Shown: positions 28,655-38,125, numbered from the stretch's first letter. The stretch: DNA of 64,000 nucleotides from Acidimicrobiia bacterium (GCA_026002935.1 BPGH01000001.1:1227965-1291964), one strand, 5' to 3'. Made by a program: numbers and translations. The notes: generated by a model not told the origin, from the letters alone.

Positions 28655-29257
28655 GTGACGCCCCGGCCCCCGCTCACCCGCGCCGCGATCGTCGCCGCGG
28701 CTCGTGACCTCGTCGCGGCGGAGGGCCTCGACGCCTGCTCGGTCCGGCGGGTCGCGGCCCGACTGGGGGTGACCGCGCCCGCGCTGTACGCCCACATCGA
28801 CGACAAGGACGACCTGTTGCGCGCGGTCGCCGAGCTCGAGTTCACACGCCTGATCGAGCGGTTCGACGCGATCGGCGCCACCGAGCCCGACCCGCTCGCA
28901 CGCGTGCGGGCGCACGCCCGCGCGTACGTCGACCACGCGCTCGAGGACCCCGCGCTGTTCCGCGTCATGTTCCTCTACCGGCCGGCGTGGTCACCGCAAC
29001 CGAACGCGCAGGAGCTGCCGCTCGCGACGAAGGCGTTCGAGCACGCGGCCGCCGCGGTCGAGGAGGCGATGGCGGCCGGCCGGCTCCGCGCCGGCGACCC
29101 GCTGCTCGCGAGCCTGGCGATCTGGTCCGCGGCGCACGGGGTGGCGACCGTGATCCTCGCCGGCATCGACCTCGGGCCCGAGTACGAGCGCCGGCTCGCC
29201 GACACCGTCGTCGACGCCGTGATCAGCGGACTGGCCGACCGGGAGGAGAAGCGATGA
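28655..29257 (+). CDS. TetR-family regulator with WHG-type C-terminal domain
   Basis: 200 residues. HTH: RAAIVAAARDLVAAEGLDACSVRRVAARLGV then APALYAHIDDKDDLLRAV (the recognition helix precedes LYAHI). The C-terminal domain has DPALFRVMFLYRP and WSAAHGVATVILAG, the W-x2-HG element typical of the WHG domain. Its stop overlaps the ATG of the carotenoid oxygenase gene by 4 nt, so it probably regulates that enzyme and itself. Ligand unknown; quoted HTH positions are about 10-50. Confidence 0.9.
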   Translation: MTPRPPLTRAAIVAAARDLVAAEGLDACSVRRVAARLGVTAPALYAHIDDKDDLLRAVAELEFTRLIERFDAIGATEPDPLARVRAHARAYVDHALEDPALFRVMFLYRPAWSPQPNAQELPLATKAFEHAAAAVEEAMAAGRLRAGDPLLASLAIWSAAHGVATVILAGIDLGPEYERRLADTVVDAVISGLADREEKR

Positions 29258-30930
29258 GCATCCCGCGTTCCATCCTGGCCCGGGTGGAGCCCGAGGCGCG
29301 CGACCTGGAGGTCGTGCAGGGGACGTGGCCCGAGGGCCTCACGGGGGAGGTGTTCGTCTCGGCACCCCACCCGCTCACGCTCGGGCCGCCCCACTCGTTC
29401 TTCGGGCGGGGCATGGTGTACCGGCTGTCGCTGCAGCCGGGGACGTTCGGCGCGGCACCCGGCACGTTCGCGTGGCGCCACGCGCTCATCGACTCGCCGT
29501 CCGCGCGCCTGCAGGACAAGCGGCCCGACGTGTTCCGCACGACGATGGTCGGGGTGCACTCGCCCTTCGGGTTCACCAACGCGGCGAACACCGCGCCGAT
29601 GCCGTTCGGCGACCGGCTGCTGTGCACGTGGGACGTCGGCCGCCCGGTCGAGGTCGATCCCGTGAGCCTGCGGTTCCTCGGCGAGGTGGGGCACCGATCC
29701 GAGTGGGTCGAGATGATCGAGCACCCGGTGCTGCCGATGATCACGTCGACCGCGCACCCGGTCGTGGACCCCGACCGCAACTGCCTGTGGACCGTGAACA
29801 CCTACTTCGGGCAGCTCTTCGTCGTGCGCTGGGACGGCGAGGGCCCGGTCCGGCGCTGGCCCGTCGCGGGCGCGGTCCTCCCGCAGTCGGTCCACACGAT
29901 CACCCAGACGCGCGAGTGGCTCGTCGTCGGCGACTGCGCCTTCAAGGTCGAGCCGCAGGTGCTCGCGGGCGGTGACCGCACCGTCCCGAACGACCCCGAC
30001 GAGCCCGTCTACCTGATCCGCAAGGACGACCTCGACGCGGCACGCCCCGGCGACGAGGTCCCCTGCCGCGTGTACCGGCTCGCGCCCGAGATGAACCACT
30101 ACTACGCGCGCTACGACGACCGCGACGGCGTGGTGGTGCTGTTCGAGCACACGCAGAACGCCGACATCGCGATGGCCCAGCGCGCGGGGGACGTCGACGC
30201 GCGGGGCCGGCCCACCGACCCCCGCCTCGCCGGCCTGTACGGGTTCGCCATGACCCCGACCCGCACCACCGTCCAGCGGTTCGATCCGGAATCCGGCGAG
30301 CTGAAGGAGATGGCGCACCTCTACACGCCCGACGGGCACTTCCACACCCGCCAGCTCTCGGCGTTCGACTGGAGCGCCGAGGGATGGGAGCGCCCCGAGG
30401 CGGTGCACACCGTCTACCACGGCTTCCGGCCCGAGGCGGTCGTGCAACGGATGATCGACCTCTACCGGGACCGCATCGACCCCGCGCTGCTCGAGCTCGA
30501 CGAGTCGCCCTCGCGCCTCGCGACCCACTCGTGGGACGGCCTCGACACCCTCTCGGAGTGGGAGTTCGCGCTCGAGGACTTCCCGACCTCGCCGATCTTC
30601 GTCCCGAAGGACCCCGGCGGCGACGGGCGCAGCCGGCACGCCGGCGAGCGTCCCGGCGGCCGCGTCGGCTGGGTCGTGTGCCCCGTGCTGAACGACTCGG
30701 GGTTCCGCGTCGAGGTGTTCGACGCCGCCGACGTCGGCGCCGGGCCGGTCGCGACGCTCGCGTCCCCCCGCCACACGGTGCCGTTCGTGTTGCACTCGTG
30801 CTGGATGCCGCGCGCGGTCCCCGCCCCCGACGTCGAACGCACGCGCTTCGCGGACGAGCTCGACCGCGTCGGCGCGCTGCCCGACGACCTCGCGTCCGCC
30901 GTGCGGGAGGTCGCCGCCGAGCTGGGGTGA
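29254..30930 (+). CDS. Carotenoid/apocarotenoid cleavage oxygenase
   Basis: 558 residues, RPE65/CCO family, a seven-bladed propeller with Fe(II) held by four His. Candidate ligands in order: MITSTAHPVVD, QSVHTITQT, VLFEHTQN and FVLHSCWMP near the C-terminus. Three Glu of the second shell are also plausible (for example in EPVYLIRK). It would cleave a carotenoid, apocarotenoid or stilbene-like double bond with O2. No carotenoid synthesis genes are in the window, so the substrate may be imported or made elsewhere. Translationally coupled to the TetR gene. Confidence 0.9.
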   Translation: MSIPRSILARVEPEARDLEVVQGTWPEGLTGEVFVSAPHPLTLGPPHSFFGRGMVYRLSLQPGTFGAAPGTFAWRHALIDSPSARLQDKRPDVFRTTMVGVHSPFGFTNAANTAPMPFGDRLLCTWDVGRPVEVDPVSLRFLGEVGHRSEWVEMIEHPVLPMITSTAHPVVDPDRNCLWTVNTYFGQLFVVRWDGEGPVRRWPVAGAVLPQSVHTITQTREWLVVGDCAFKVEPQVLAGGDRTVPNDPDEPVYLIRKDDLDAARPGDEVPCRVYRLAPEMNHYYARYDDRDGVVVLFEHTQNADIAMAQRAGDVDARGRPTDPRLAGLYGFAMTPTRTTVQRFDPESGELKEMAHLYTPDGHFHTRQLSAFDWSAEGWERPEAVHTVYHGFRPEAVVQRMIDLYRDRIDPALLELDESPSRLATHSWDGLDTLSEWEFALEDFPTSPIFVPKDPGGDGRSRHAGERPGGRVGWVVCPVLNDSGFRVEVFDAADVGAGPVATLASPRHTVPFVLHSCWMPRAVPAPDVERTRFADELDRVGALPDDLASAVREVAAELG

Positions 30931-30934
30931 CGGG

Positions 30935-31882
30935 TCAGCCGGCGAGCAGCGACGCCGCGGCCCCGAGGTCCACGTTGCCGCCGGACACGACGATGCCGAC
31001 GCGCGCCCCGCCGAGCCCGGCGCGCCGCACGGCGGCGAAGGCCACCGCGGCCGACGGCTCGATCACCTGCTTCGTGCGTTCCCACACCGTGCGCATCGCC
31101 TCGGCGATCTCGTCCTCGGTGACGGTGACGATGCGCTCCACGTGCTCGCGCAGGATCGCGAACGTGCGCTCGCTCAGCCCGGTGCGGAGCCCGTCCGCCA
31201 CCGTCGCGGGCGGTCCGGGCGGCTGCAGGACACCCGCCGCGAGCGACCGCGCGGCGTCGTCGGCCCGGGCCGGCTCGGCGCCGATGACCCGCACCTCGGG
31301 GTGCAGCCCGTGCACCGCGACCGACGTGCCCGACAGCAGCCCGCCGCCCCCGACCGGCGCGACCACGGCGTCGAGGCCGGGCACCGCCTCGCACAGCTCC
31401 AGCGCCGCCGTCCCGGCTCCGGCGACGACGCGGTCGTCGTCGTAGGGGTGGATCTCGACGGCCCCGGTCGCCGCGACGACCCCGGCGAGCGCGGCCTCGC
31501 GCGCCGCGAGGGTGTTCTCGCAGGTCGTGATGCGGGCGCCGTAGCGGGCGACCGCCGCGCGCTTCACCGCGGGCGCGCCGTCCGGCACCACCACGTACGC
31601 GGGGATGCCACGCACGCGCGCCGCGCACGCGAGCGCCGCCGCGTGGTTGCCCGACGAATGGGCGGCGACGCCGCGTGCCGCCTCCTCGTCGCCCAGGGCG
31701 CGCACCGCGTTGGTCGCGCCGCGGTACTTGAACGAACCGGTGCGCTGGAGGTGCTCGCACTTCATGAACGCCCGGGCGCCCAGCCAAGCGTCGAGGGACG
31801 CGCAGGTCATGACGGGGGTGTGGTGCACGTGCGGCGCGATCCGCGTCGCCGCGGCGCGGATGTCCGGGAGCGAGACGGGCAC
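30935..31882 (-). CDS. Threonine dehydratase/serine racemase-like PLP enzyme
   Basis: 315 residues, fold type II PLP enzyme. The Schiff-base lysine is in RTGSFKYRGATNAV (about residue 54), the phosphate loop is PVGGGGLLSG, and HSSGNHAAALA holds the cofactor ring. It lacks a C-terminal ACT domain, so it is a catabolic-type or racemase-type member, not feedback-regulated IlvA. It converges with the carotenoid oxygenase gene (4-bp gap). Downstream of sortase E on the same strand by 9 bp, so the two may be co-transcribed although functionally unrelated. Confidence 0.9.
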   Translation of the reverse strand: MPVSLPDIRAAATRIAPHVHHTPVMTCASLDAWLGARAFMKCEHLQRTGSFKYRGATNAVRALGDEEAARGVAAHSSGNHAAALACAARVRGIPAYVVVPDGAPAVKRAAVARYGARITTCENTLAAREAALAGVVAATGAVEIHPYDDDRVVAGAGTAALELCEAVPGLDAVVAPVGGGGLLSGTSVAVHGLHPEVRVIGAEPARADDAARSLAAGVLQPPGPPATVADGLRTGLSERTFAILREHVERIVTVTEDEIAEAMRTVWERTKQVIEPSAAVAFAAVRRAGLGGARVGIVVSGGNVDLGAAASLLAG

Positions 31883-31891
31883 GGGACGGTC

Positions 31892-32803
31892 CTAGTAGCC
31901 GGCCGGCAGCACGCGCTCGAGGTAGACGTAGAAGACGAACAACACGGCGAGGAACGGCACGACGCCGGCCACCCAGGTGAGCGGGTGCCGCCAGCGGCGG
32001 AAGCACCACCACCAGACGAGCCCGACGAGGGTGGCGAGCGCACCCCACCCGTAGGCCGGCCCCAGCGACTGGCGCGCGCCGTCGAGGCCCTCCGCGAGGG
32101 AGTCGAGGCCGGGGCGTTCGGCCGGGACGCTCGAGGGCGGCACCTCGACCGGGGCGTCCGACGCGTCGGGCACCAGACGGGCCTTGACCACGAGCCGCTC
32201 CCGCGCGGAGTACTTGGGGTTGCAGGTCGTGAGCGTGAGCTGCGCGTCCGGCGTGTTGTCGACGACCCACACGTCGGTCGGGGCGACGACGAGCTTCTGG
32301 TACACCTCGTAGCGGTACTCGCCGCGCACGGTGGAGGCGAAGATCTCGTCGCCGGGCTCGAGCCGGTCCAGGTCGAAGAAGGGCGCGCCGTAGGTGGTGC
32401 GGTGGCCGGCGATCGCGGCGTTGCCGACCTGGCCGGGCAGGGGGGTGCCCGGGTAGTGGCCCGGTCCCTTCTTCAGGTCCTCGCGGCCGACCCCCTCGAC
32501 CACGTAGCGCTCGACGCCGATCTTCGGGATCCGGATCGCCCCCATGACCTCGCCCGGCACGAGCGGCGGCAGCGGGGCGAGGGTCGTCGTGGTGGACGAC
32601 GCGGGTTGGCCGGGCCCGACCACCGGGTCGTCGGGCGTCCGCTCGGCGAACTCGCGCTGCGCCGCGCGGAAGTCCTCCTCGAGGGCGTCCTGGGCCCGGG
32701 CCTCCCAGACGCCCGTGCCCCAGAGCTGGTAGGCGACGAACAGGAGCAGGAGCAGGCCGACGGTGATGAGGACGTGCCCGGTCGCGGAGATGGCGCGCCG
32801 CAC
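31892..32803 (-). CDS. srtE: Class E sortase
   Basis: 303 residues. N-terminal membrane helix (ATGHVLITVGLLLLLFVAY), a variable Thr/Pro linker, then the sortase barrel: GAIRIPKIGVERYVVEG, catalytic His in AIAGHRTTYG, catalytic Cys in LTLTTCNPKYS, and Arg in SARERLVV. Two C-terminal helices (GWGALATLVGLVWWWCF and VVPFLAVLFVFYVYL) are an extension. Class E enzymes anchor LAxTG proteins in the actinobacterial wall; no substrate with such a signal is in the window. Divergent from ccmA across 113 bp. Confidence 0.92.
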   Translation of the reverse strand: MRRAISATGHVLITVGLLLLLFVAYQLWGTGVWEARAQDALEEDFRAAQREFAERTPDDPVVGPGQPASSTTTTLAPLPPLVPGEVMGAIRIPKIGVERYVVEGVGREDLKKGPGHYPGTPLPGQVGNAAIAGHRTTYGAPFFDLDRLEPGDEIFASTVRGEYRYEVYQKLVVAPTDVWVVDNTPDAQLTLTTCNPKYSARERLVVKARLVPDASDAPVEVPPSSVPAERPGLDSLAEGLDGARQSLGPAYGWGALATLVGLVWWWCFRRWRHPLTWVAGVVPFLAVLFVFYVYLERVLPAGY

Positions 32804-32916
32804 GCGGCGAGGATACCGGTGCGCGCGCGGCGATCACGCGCGGTGACGGTTCGCTGGTCGGCGGGGGTGGTCCGTACACTTCCCGCGTACGGCTCCCGGG
32901 TCCCGAAAGGCCCCCA

Positions 32917-33606
32917 GTGCGCCCCGAACCGTCGCCCGTGCGCGTCGTCCACCTCCGCAGTGCGGTCTGCCTGCTCGGCCGGTTCCCGGCGCTCGCCGGC
33001 GCGGACCTCGACGTGTTCGCCGGGGAGGTCGTCCTCGTCACCGGGGCGAACGGGGCCGGGAAGACGACGCTGCTGCGGGTCTGCGCCGGCCTCGCACCAC
33101 TGCGTTCGGGCACCGCGGAGGTGCTCGGGCACGACCTGCGCGCCGACCGGCGGGCCGTGCGGCGCGCGGTCGCGTTCGTCGGGCACGAGACCTTCTGCTA
33201 CGACGACCTGACGGTCGCCGAGAACCTGCGGTTCGCCGCGCTCGCCGCGGGCCGGCCCGCGTCGGCGGCCGGCGACGCCCTCGAGCGGGTCGGGCTCGGG
33301 CGGCTCGCGGCGGTCGCGCACGGCCGCCTCTCGCAGGGGCAGCGCCGGCGCCTGTCGCTCGCCGTCGCGCTCGCCCGCGACGCGCGGCTGCTGCTGCTCG
33401 ACGAACCCCACGCCGGGCTCGACGACGCGGGCCGCCGCGTCGTCGACGGCGTGCTCGCGGGGGCGCCCGCCGAGGGCCGCACCGTGCTGGTCGCCTCCCA
33501 CGAGGCCGAGTTGGTGCGCCGGTACGCGACCCGCGAGGTGCAGGTGACGGGCGGCCGCGTCGTCGAGCGGCCGCGCGCCGCCGCGGGTGTCGAGGTCGCC
33601 CGGTGA
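32917..33606 (+). CDS. ccmA: Cytochrome c maturation ABC ATPase
   Basis: 229 residues. Walker A GANGAGKTTLLRVCAGLAP, signature LSQGQRRRLSLAVALARD, Walker B LLLLDEPHAGLDD and the switch His in VLVASHEAE. With CcmB it powers release of holo-CcmE from CcmC. GTG 32917 is the first gene of a nine-gene operon in canonical order, with mostly 4-nt overlaps through ccmI. Its stop overlaps the ccmB start. Confidence 0.93.
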   Translation: MRPEPSPVRVVHLRSAVCLLGRFPALAGADLDVFAGEVVLVTGANGAGKTTLLRVCAGLAPLRSGTAEVLGHDLRADRRAVRRAVAFVGHETFCYDDLTVAENLRFAALAAGRPASAAGDALERVGLGRLAAVAHGRLSQGQRRRLSLAVALARDARLLLLDEPHAGLDDAGRRVVDGVLAGAPAEGRTVLVASHEAELVRRYATREVQVTGGRVVERPRAAAGVEVAR

Positions 33607-34277
33607 CGCTGCTGCGCGAGTCCGCTCTCGTGATGGGCAAGGACCTGCGCATCGAGTTGCGCTCGCGCGTCGCGCTGCAGCAGATCCTGCCGTTCGGCGG
33701 GGTCGTGCTCGTGCTGTTCGCGTTCGCGCTCGACCCCGACCGCGGCCTGCTGTCGCGCGTCGCCCCGGGGCTGTTCTGGGCCGCGGTCCTGCTCGCGGCG
33801 TTGCTCGCGGTCACGCGGTCGTTCGCGGTCGAGGACGCGAACCGGGCGCGCGACGGGCTGCGGCTCTCCGGCATCGACCCGGGTGCGGTGTTCCTCGGCA
33901 AGGCCGCGGCGATCGCGGTCGAGCTCCTCGTGCTCGAGGCCGCGCTGGGGGCCGGGGTGGTCGTGCTCTACGACGTGGAACCGCGCGGGGTCCTGTTGCT
34001 CGCGTGCGCGGCCCTGGCCGCGACCGCCGGGCTGGCGGCCACCGGTACCGTCTACGGCGTGCTGTCCTCGGGCCTGCGCGCGCGCGACACGCTCGTACCG
34101 CTGCTGGTGCTGCCCGCGGTCACACCCGTGATGCTGGGCGCCACGCGCGCGTTCGAGGCGGCGCTCGACGGCGTCCCGGGCGACGGCTGGCCGTGGGTGC
34201 AGCTCCTCGTGGTGTTCTCGGCGCTGGCCGTCGCGGCCGGTGTCGCCGTCTTCGGCCCCCTCCTGGAGGAGTCGTGA
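33603..34277 (+). CDS. ccmB: Cytochrome c maturation permease
   Basis: 224 residues with six hydrophobic segments. The N-terminal amphipathic MGKDLRIELRSRVALQQILPF and the PGLFWAAVLLAALLAVTRSFAVED block are the family signature. It is the membrane subunit of the CcmAB transporter. GTG 33603 overlaps the ccmA stop, and its stop overlaps ccmC. Confidence 0.92.
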   Translation: MTLLRESALVMGKDLRIELRSRVALQQILPFGGVVLVLFAFALDPDRGLLSRVAPGLFWAAVLLAALLAVTRSFAVEDANRARDGLRLSGIDPGAVFLGKAAAIAVELLVLEAALGAGVVVLYDVEPRGVLLLACAALAATAGLAATGTVYGVLSSGLRARDTLVPLLVLPAVTPVMLGATRAFEAALDGVPGDGWPWVQLLVVFSALAVAAGVAVFGPLLEES

Positions 34278-34990
34278 CCGGCAAGCTCCTCGGCGTCGCC
34301 TCCGGTGTGAGCCTCGCGGTGCTCGCCGTGCTCGCGCTGGTGGTCGTGCCCCCCGACGCCGTGCAGGGTGACGCCCAGCGCCTGATGTACGTCCACGTCC
34401 CCACCGCGTGGCTCGCGTACCTCGCGTTCTTCGTCACCGCCGTCGCCTCGGTGCTGTGGCTGTGGCCCCGCACCCGCGCGCCGCACTGGGACCTGCTCGC
34501 CGGGTCGTCGGCCGAGGTCGGCGTCGTGTTCACCGGCCTCACCCTCGCGCTGGGCTCCCTGTGGGGCCGGCCGATCTGGGGGACCTGGTGGGAGTGGGAC
34601 GCCCGGCTCACCACGACGCTGGTGCTCTTCTTCCTCTACGTCGGGTACCTCGCGCTGCGCCGCACCGGTGCGACCGCCGACGAGCGCGGCAAGCGGTGCG
34701 CGATCGCGGCCCTGATCGCGTTCGCCGACGTGCCCGTCGTGCACTTCTCGGTGACGTGGTGGGAGACGCTCCACCAGGACGCGACCGTCTTCAACCCGGA
34801 CCTCGACGTGCGGATGGAGGGGTTCTGGATGCCGTTCACGCTCGTCTTCTCGGTGCTGGCGTTCACCCTCCTGTACGCGACGCTGGTACGGACGCGGCTG
34901 CGGCTCGCGGAACTGGACGAGGGCCGCGAGGAGCGCGAGCTGCAGCGTGCGATCGAGGAACGGCGGCGGGCCGAGGTGGTGCCGGCGTGA
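34274..34990 (+). CDS. ccmC: Haem lyase partner CcmC
   Basis: 238 residues. Six membrane helices with the haem-handling tryptophan-rich motif GTWWEWDARLTTTLV and flanking periplasmic histidines (MYVHVPTAWLAY; VHFSVTWWETLHQ). It loads haem on CcmE. GTG 34274 overlaps the ccmB stop by 4 nt. A charged cytoplasmic tail (ELDEGREERELQRAIEE) ends the protein. Confidence 0.93.
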   Translation: MTGKLLGVASGVSLAVLAVLALVVVPPDAVQGDAQRLMYVHVPTAWLAYLAFFVTAVASVLWLWPRTRAPHWDLLAGSSAEVGVVFTGLTLALGSLWGRPIWGTWWEWDARLTTTLVLFFLYVGYLALRRTGATADERGKRCAIAALIAFADVPVVHFSVTWWETLHQDATVFNPDLDVRMEGFWMPFTLVFSVLAFTLLYATLVRTRLRLAELDEGREERELQRAIEERRRAEVVPA

Positions 34991-35003
34991 GGGGTTGCCG
35001 CTG

Positions 35004-35135
35004 ATGGACGACAACTGGGGCTACGTCGCCGCCGGGTACGGGCTCACCGCAGGCGTCGTCGCGGCCTACGTCGTGTGGCTGCGCGTACGGATCCGGCGGG
35101 CCGAGCGGTCGTTGCGCGACGAGGCCGATGGCTAG
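35004..35135 (+). CDS. ccmD: CcmD small membrane protein
   Basis: 43 residues: a short exposed N-terminus (MDDNWGYVAAGYG), one helix (LTAGVVAAYVVWLRVRI) and a basic tail. This is the standard CcmD layout; it holds holo-CcmE at CcmABC. Its 3' end overlaps ccmE by 8 nt. Confidence 0.85.
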   Translation: MDDNWGYVAAGYGLTAGVVAAYVVWLRVRIRRAERSLRDEADG

Positions 35136-35565
35136 GAGGCCGCGGGCGCGCTACGTCGCCGTCGCGGTCGCCTGCCTCGTCGCCGTGGTCGTGATGATCC
35201 GGCTCATGGCCGACAACACGGTGTTCCTCGAGCCGGTCTCGGAGGCGGTGGCCAAGCGCGACGAGCAGGGGTCGCGGGCGTTCCGCATGGGCGGGTCGGT
35301 CGTCCCCGGATCGATCCGCGAGACCGGCGACGACGGCCGCGACATCCGCTTCCAGCTCACCGAGGGCGGCGTCGTCGCCGACGTCGCCTTCTCGGGCAGC
35401 CCGCCCGACCTGTTCACCGACTGCGCGCCGGTGGTCGTGGAGGGCAACTGGGAGGGCACCACGTTCGTCTCGGACGAGCTGCTCATCAAGCACGGCAACG
35501 AGTACGAGCCGCCTTCGGACACCGCCGCGCAGGAGTGCCCCGAGGAGCCGGAGGGCGTGCGGTGA
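35128..35565 (+). CDS. ccmE: Haem chaperone CcmE
   Basis: 145 residues: one N-terminal helix (YVAVAVACLVAVVVMIRLM) then the OB-fold domain with FRMGGSVVPGSI, DIRFQLTEGG and VVVEGNW. The haem-binding site is IKHGNEYEPP, with His-x3-Tyr as in proteobacterial CcmE rather than the Cys variant. The acidic C-terminus adds a Cys (AQECPEEPE). It carries haem covalently from CcmC to CcmF. Confidence 0.93.
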   Translation: MARRPRARYVAVAVACLVAVVVMIRLMADNTVFLEPVSEAVAKRDEQGSRAFRMGGSVVPGSIRETGDDGRDIRFQLTEGGVVADVAFSGSPPDLFTDCAPVVVEGNWEGTTFVSDELLIKHGNEYEPPSDTAAQECPEEPEGVR

Positions 35566-37592
35566 GGGCAGCGGCCGGCTACTCGGCGCTCGCGATCGGT
35601 GCCGCGGCCGCGTTCTACGGGATCAGCTCGATCGGCTTCGGCCTCCACACGGGCCGGCCCCCTCTGGTGCGCTTCGGGCGCCGGTGCGCGTACGTCACGC
35701 TCGCGGCCGCCGTCGCCGCCTTCGCCGTCATGGAGTGGGCGCTGTTCGCGCGCGACTTCTCGATCGAGTACGTCGCCGAGAACGTCGCACGTGCCACGCC
35801 GGGTCTCTACACCTTCACCGCGGCGTGGGCCGCCCTCGAGGGCTCGATCCTGCTGTGGATCCTCGCGCTGACCGGGTACGTCGCGTTCACGACCTGGAGG
35901 TTCCGCGACCGGGCCGGTGACCCGCTCGTCGCGTGGGCGACGATCGTCGCGCTGGGCGTCACGCTGTTCTTCTTCGTGCTGACGCTCGGGCCGGCCAACC
36001 CGTTCCGCGAGGTGGCGGGCGCGGTGCCCGGCGACGGCCGCGGGCCGAACGCGCTGTTGCAGAACCACCCGCTCGTCGCGTTCCACCCGCCCGCGCTCTA
36101 CCTCGGGTACGTCGGCTTCACCGTCCCGTTCTCGTTCGCGGTCGCCGCGCTGGTCACCGGGCGGTTCGGCGAGGGATGGCTCGCCGACGTACGCCGCACG
36201 ACCGTCGTCGCCTGGGGCTTCCTCACCGTCGGGATCGTGCTCGGCATGTGGTGGTCGTACGAGGTGCTCGGGTGGGGCGGCTACTGGGGCTGGGATCCCG
36301 TCGAGAACGCGTCGCTGCTGCCCTGGCTCACCGGCACCGCGTTCATCCACTCCGTGATGGTGCAGGAGCGGCGCGGGATGCTGCGCGTCTGGAACCTGTC
36401 GCTCGTCCTCGCGACGTTCTGCCTCACGATCCTCGGCACCTTCCTGACCCGCTCGGGCGTCGTCACCTCGGTGCACGCGTTCTCGCAGTCCGACATCGGT
36501 CCGTGGCTGCTCGCGTTCCTCGGCGTCGCCGCGTTCGGCAGCGTCGCGCTCGTCGCGTGGCGGGCCGACCGGCTGCGCACCCCGGCGCGCATCGACTCGC
36601 CCGTCTCGCGCGAGGCCGCGTTCCTCCTGAACAACCTGCTGTTCGGCGGGTTCGCGCTCGTCGTGCTCACGGGCACCGTGTTCCCGCTGCTCGCCGAGGC
36701 GCTCGACGACCGCCAGCTCTCGGTCGGCGAGCCGTACTTCGAGCGGATGGGCACGCCGATCGGCATCGCGCTGCTGTTCCTGATGGCGGTCGGGCCGCAG
36801 CTCCCGTGGCGGGCGGCCAGCGGCGAGGTCCTCCGCCGGCGGTTGCTGGTGCCGGCGTGGGCCGGCGGCCTCACCCTCGTCGCCGCCGTGGCCGCCGGCG
36901 CACGCGGGGTCGCCCAGGTCGTCACCTTCGCGCTGGCGGCCTTCGCCCTCGCGAGCATCGGCCGCTCGGTGGTGGTCGGGGTGCGGACCCGTCGGCGCGC
37001 GCACGCGGAGTCGCCGCCCGTGGCGTTCGGGCGCATGGTGCGGGCGAACCCCCGGCTCTACGGCGGGCTCACGGTCCACGTCGGGGTGATCGTCGCCGCG
37101 GTCGCGATCGCCGCGTCGTCGGGCTACGTCACCGAGCGCGAGCTGCGGCTCGGGGTGGGGGAGTCGGCGGAGGTGCGCGGCTACACCCTCACCTACCTCG
37201 GGACGGAGCGCGAGGCGACCGGCCAGAAGGCGACCGTGAAGGCGCGGGTCGCGATCGCACGGGGTGACGACGACCTGGGCACCTACGCGCCCGCCCTGTC
37301 GACCTTCCCCAACACGCGCGCCGCGATCGGGACGCCGTCGGTCCGCACGGGGCTGCTCGAGGACGTCTACCTCACGCTCGTGTCGTCGCCCGACGAGGGC
37401 GGCGCGGTCACGCTCGGCGTCGAGGTCAACCCGATGGTCGTGTGGCTCTGGGTCGGCGGCGCGCTGATGGCGCTCGGCACCGCGGTGGCGCTGCTGCCCG
37501 GCGCGCGCCGGCGGTCGAGCCGGCGTGCGCCCGCCGGGCGGCCCGCGCGGGATGCCGAGCCGGACCGTGCGCTCGTCGAGGTGCCGACGTGA
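35562..37592 (+). CDS. ccmF: Cytochrome c haem lyase
   Basis: 676 residues with about fifteen helices. The haem-binding WWD motif is GWGGYWGWDPVENASLLPWL, preceded by NHPLVAFHPPALYLGY and followed by IHSVMVQERRG, whose histidines are family ligands. A periplasmic domain (RELRLGVGESAEVRGYTLTYL) precedes the last helix. It attaches haem to apocytochrome CxxCH motifs. GTG 35562 overlaps the ccmE stop by 4 nt. Confidence 0.95.
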   Translation: MRAAAGYSALAIGAAAAFYGISSIGFGLHTGRPPLVRFGRRCAYVTLAAAVAAFAVMEWALFARDFSIEYVAENVARATPGLYTFTAAWAALEGSILLWILALTGYVAFTTWRFRDRAGDPLVAWATIVALGVTLFFFVLTLGPANPFREVAGAVPGDGRGPNALLQNHPLVAFHPPALYLGYVGFTVPFSFAVAALVTGRFGEGWLADVRRTTVVAWGFLTVGIVLGMWWSYEVLGWGGYWGWDPVENASLLPWLTGTAFIHSVMVQERRGMLRVWNLSLVLATFCLTILGTFLTRSGVVTSVHAFSQSDIGPWLLAFLGVAAFGSVALVAWRADRLRTPARIDSPVSREAAFLLNNLLFGGFALVVLTGTVFPLLAEALDDRQLSVGEPYFERMGTPIGIALLFLMAVGPQLPWRAASGEVLRRRLLVPAWAGGLTLVAAVAAGARGVAQVVTFALAAFALASIGRSVVVGVRTRRRAHAESPPVAFGRMVRANPRLYGGLTVHVGVIVAAVAIAASSGYVTERELRLGVGESAEVRGYTLTYLGTEREATGQKATVKARVAIARGDDDLGTYAPALSTFPNTRAAIGTPSVRTGLLEDVYLTLVSSPDEGGAVTLGVEVNPMVVWLWVGGALMALGTAVALLPGARRRSSRRAPAGRPARDAEPDRALVEVPT

Positions 37593-38125
37593 CCGCGACA
37601 CGGATCCGCGCCGCGGCCGTGGCCGTCGCCGTGGTGCTCGCCGCGGCCGGGATCGTGCTGGCGCTCGGCATGGACGACGGCGGCCCGACCGTCACCGGCG
37701 GAATCGTCGGCGAGTCGCCGCGCTTCGAGGTCGAGACGCTCGACGGCACGGTGCTGTCGTCCGAAGGGCTGCGGGGCAGGACGGTGGTCGTGAACTTCTG
37801 GAACACGTGGTGCATCCCGTGCCTCCGCGAGGCGCCGGCGCTCGCCGAGTTCCACGCGCGGCACGCCGGCGACGACGACGTCGTGATGATCGGGATCGTG
37901 CGCGACGACACCGAGCGCGCCGTGCGCGAGCACGTCGAGGAGGAGGGCATCGCCTGGGAGGTCGCGATGGACCCCCGCAGCCGCGCCGCGCTCGCGTTCG
38001 GGGTCACCGGACAGCCCGAGACCTTCGTGATCGGGCCCGACGGCGTCGTCGCGGCCGAGCGGCGCGGCGAGGTGAGCGTCAGCGACCTCGAGCTGATGCT
38101 CGACGAGGCGCGGGGCCGCACATGA
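37589..38125 (+). CDS. ccmG: Thiol-disulfide oxidoreductase CcmG/DsbE
   Basis: 178 residues: N-terminal membrane anchor (IRAAAVAVAVVLAAAGIVLAL), then a thioredoxin fold with NFWNTWCIPCLREAPALAEF (redox WCxPC) and the cis-proline in VTGQPETFVI. It reduces apocytochrome or CcmH cysteines outside the membrane. GTG 37589 overlaps the ccmF stop. Confidence 0.92.
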   Translation: MTATRIRAAAVAVAVVLAAAGIVLALGMDDGGPTVTGGIVGESPRFEVETLDGTVLSSEGLRGRTVVVNFWNTWCIPCLREAPALAEFHARHAGDDDVVMIGIVRDDTERAVREHVEEEGIAWEVAMDPRSRAALAFGVTGQPETFVIGPDGVVAAERRGEVSVSDLELMLDEARGRT

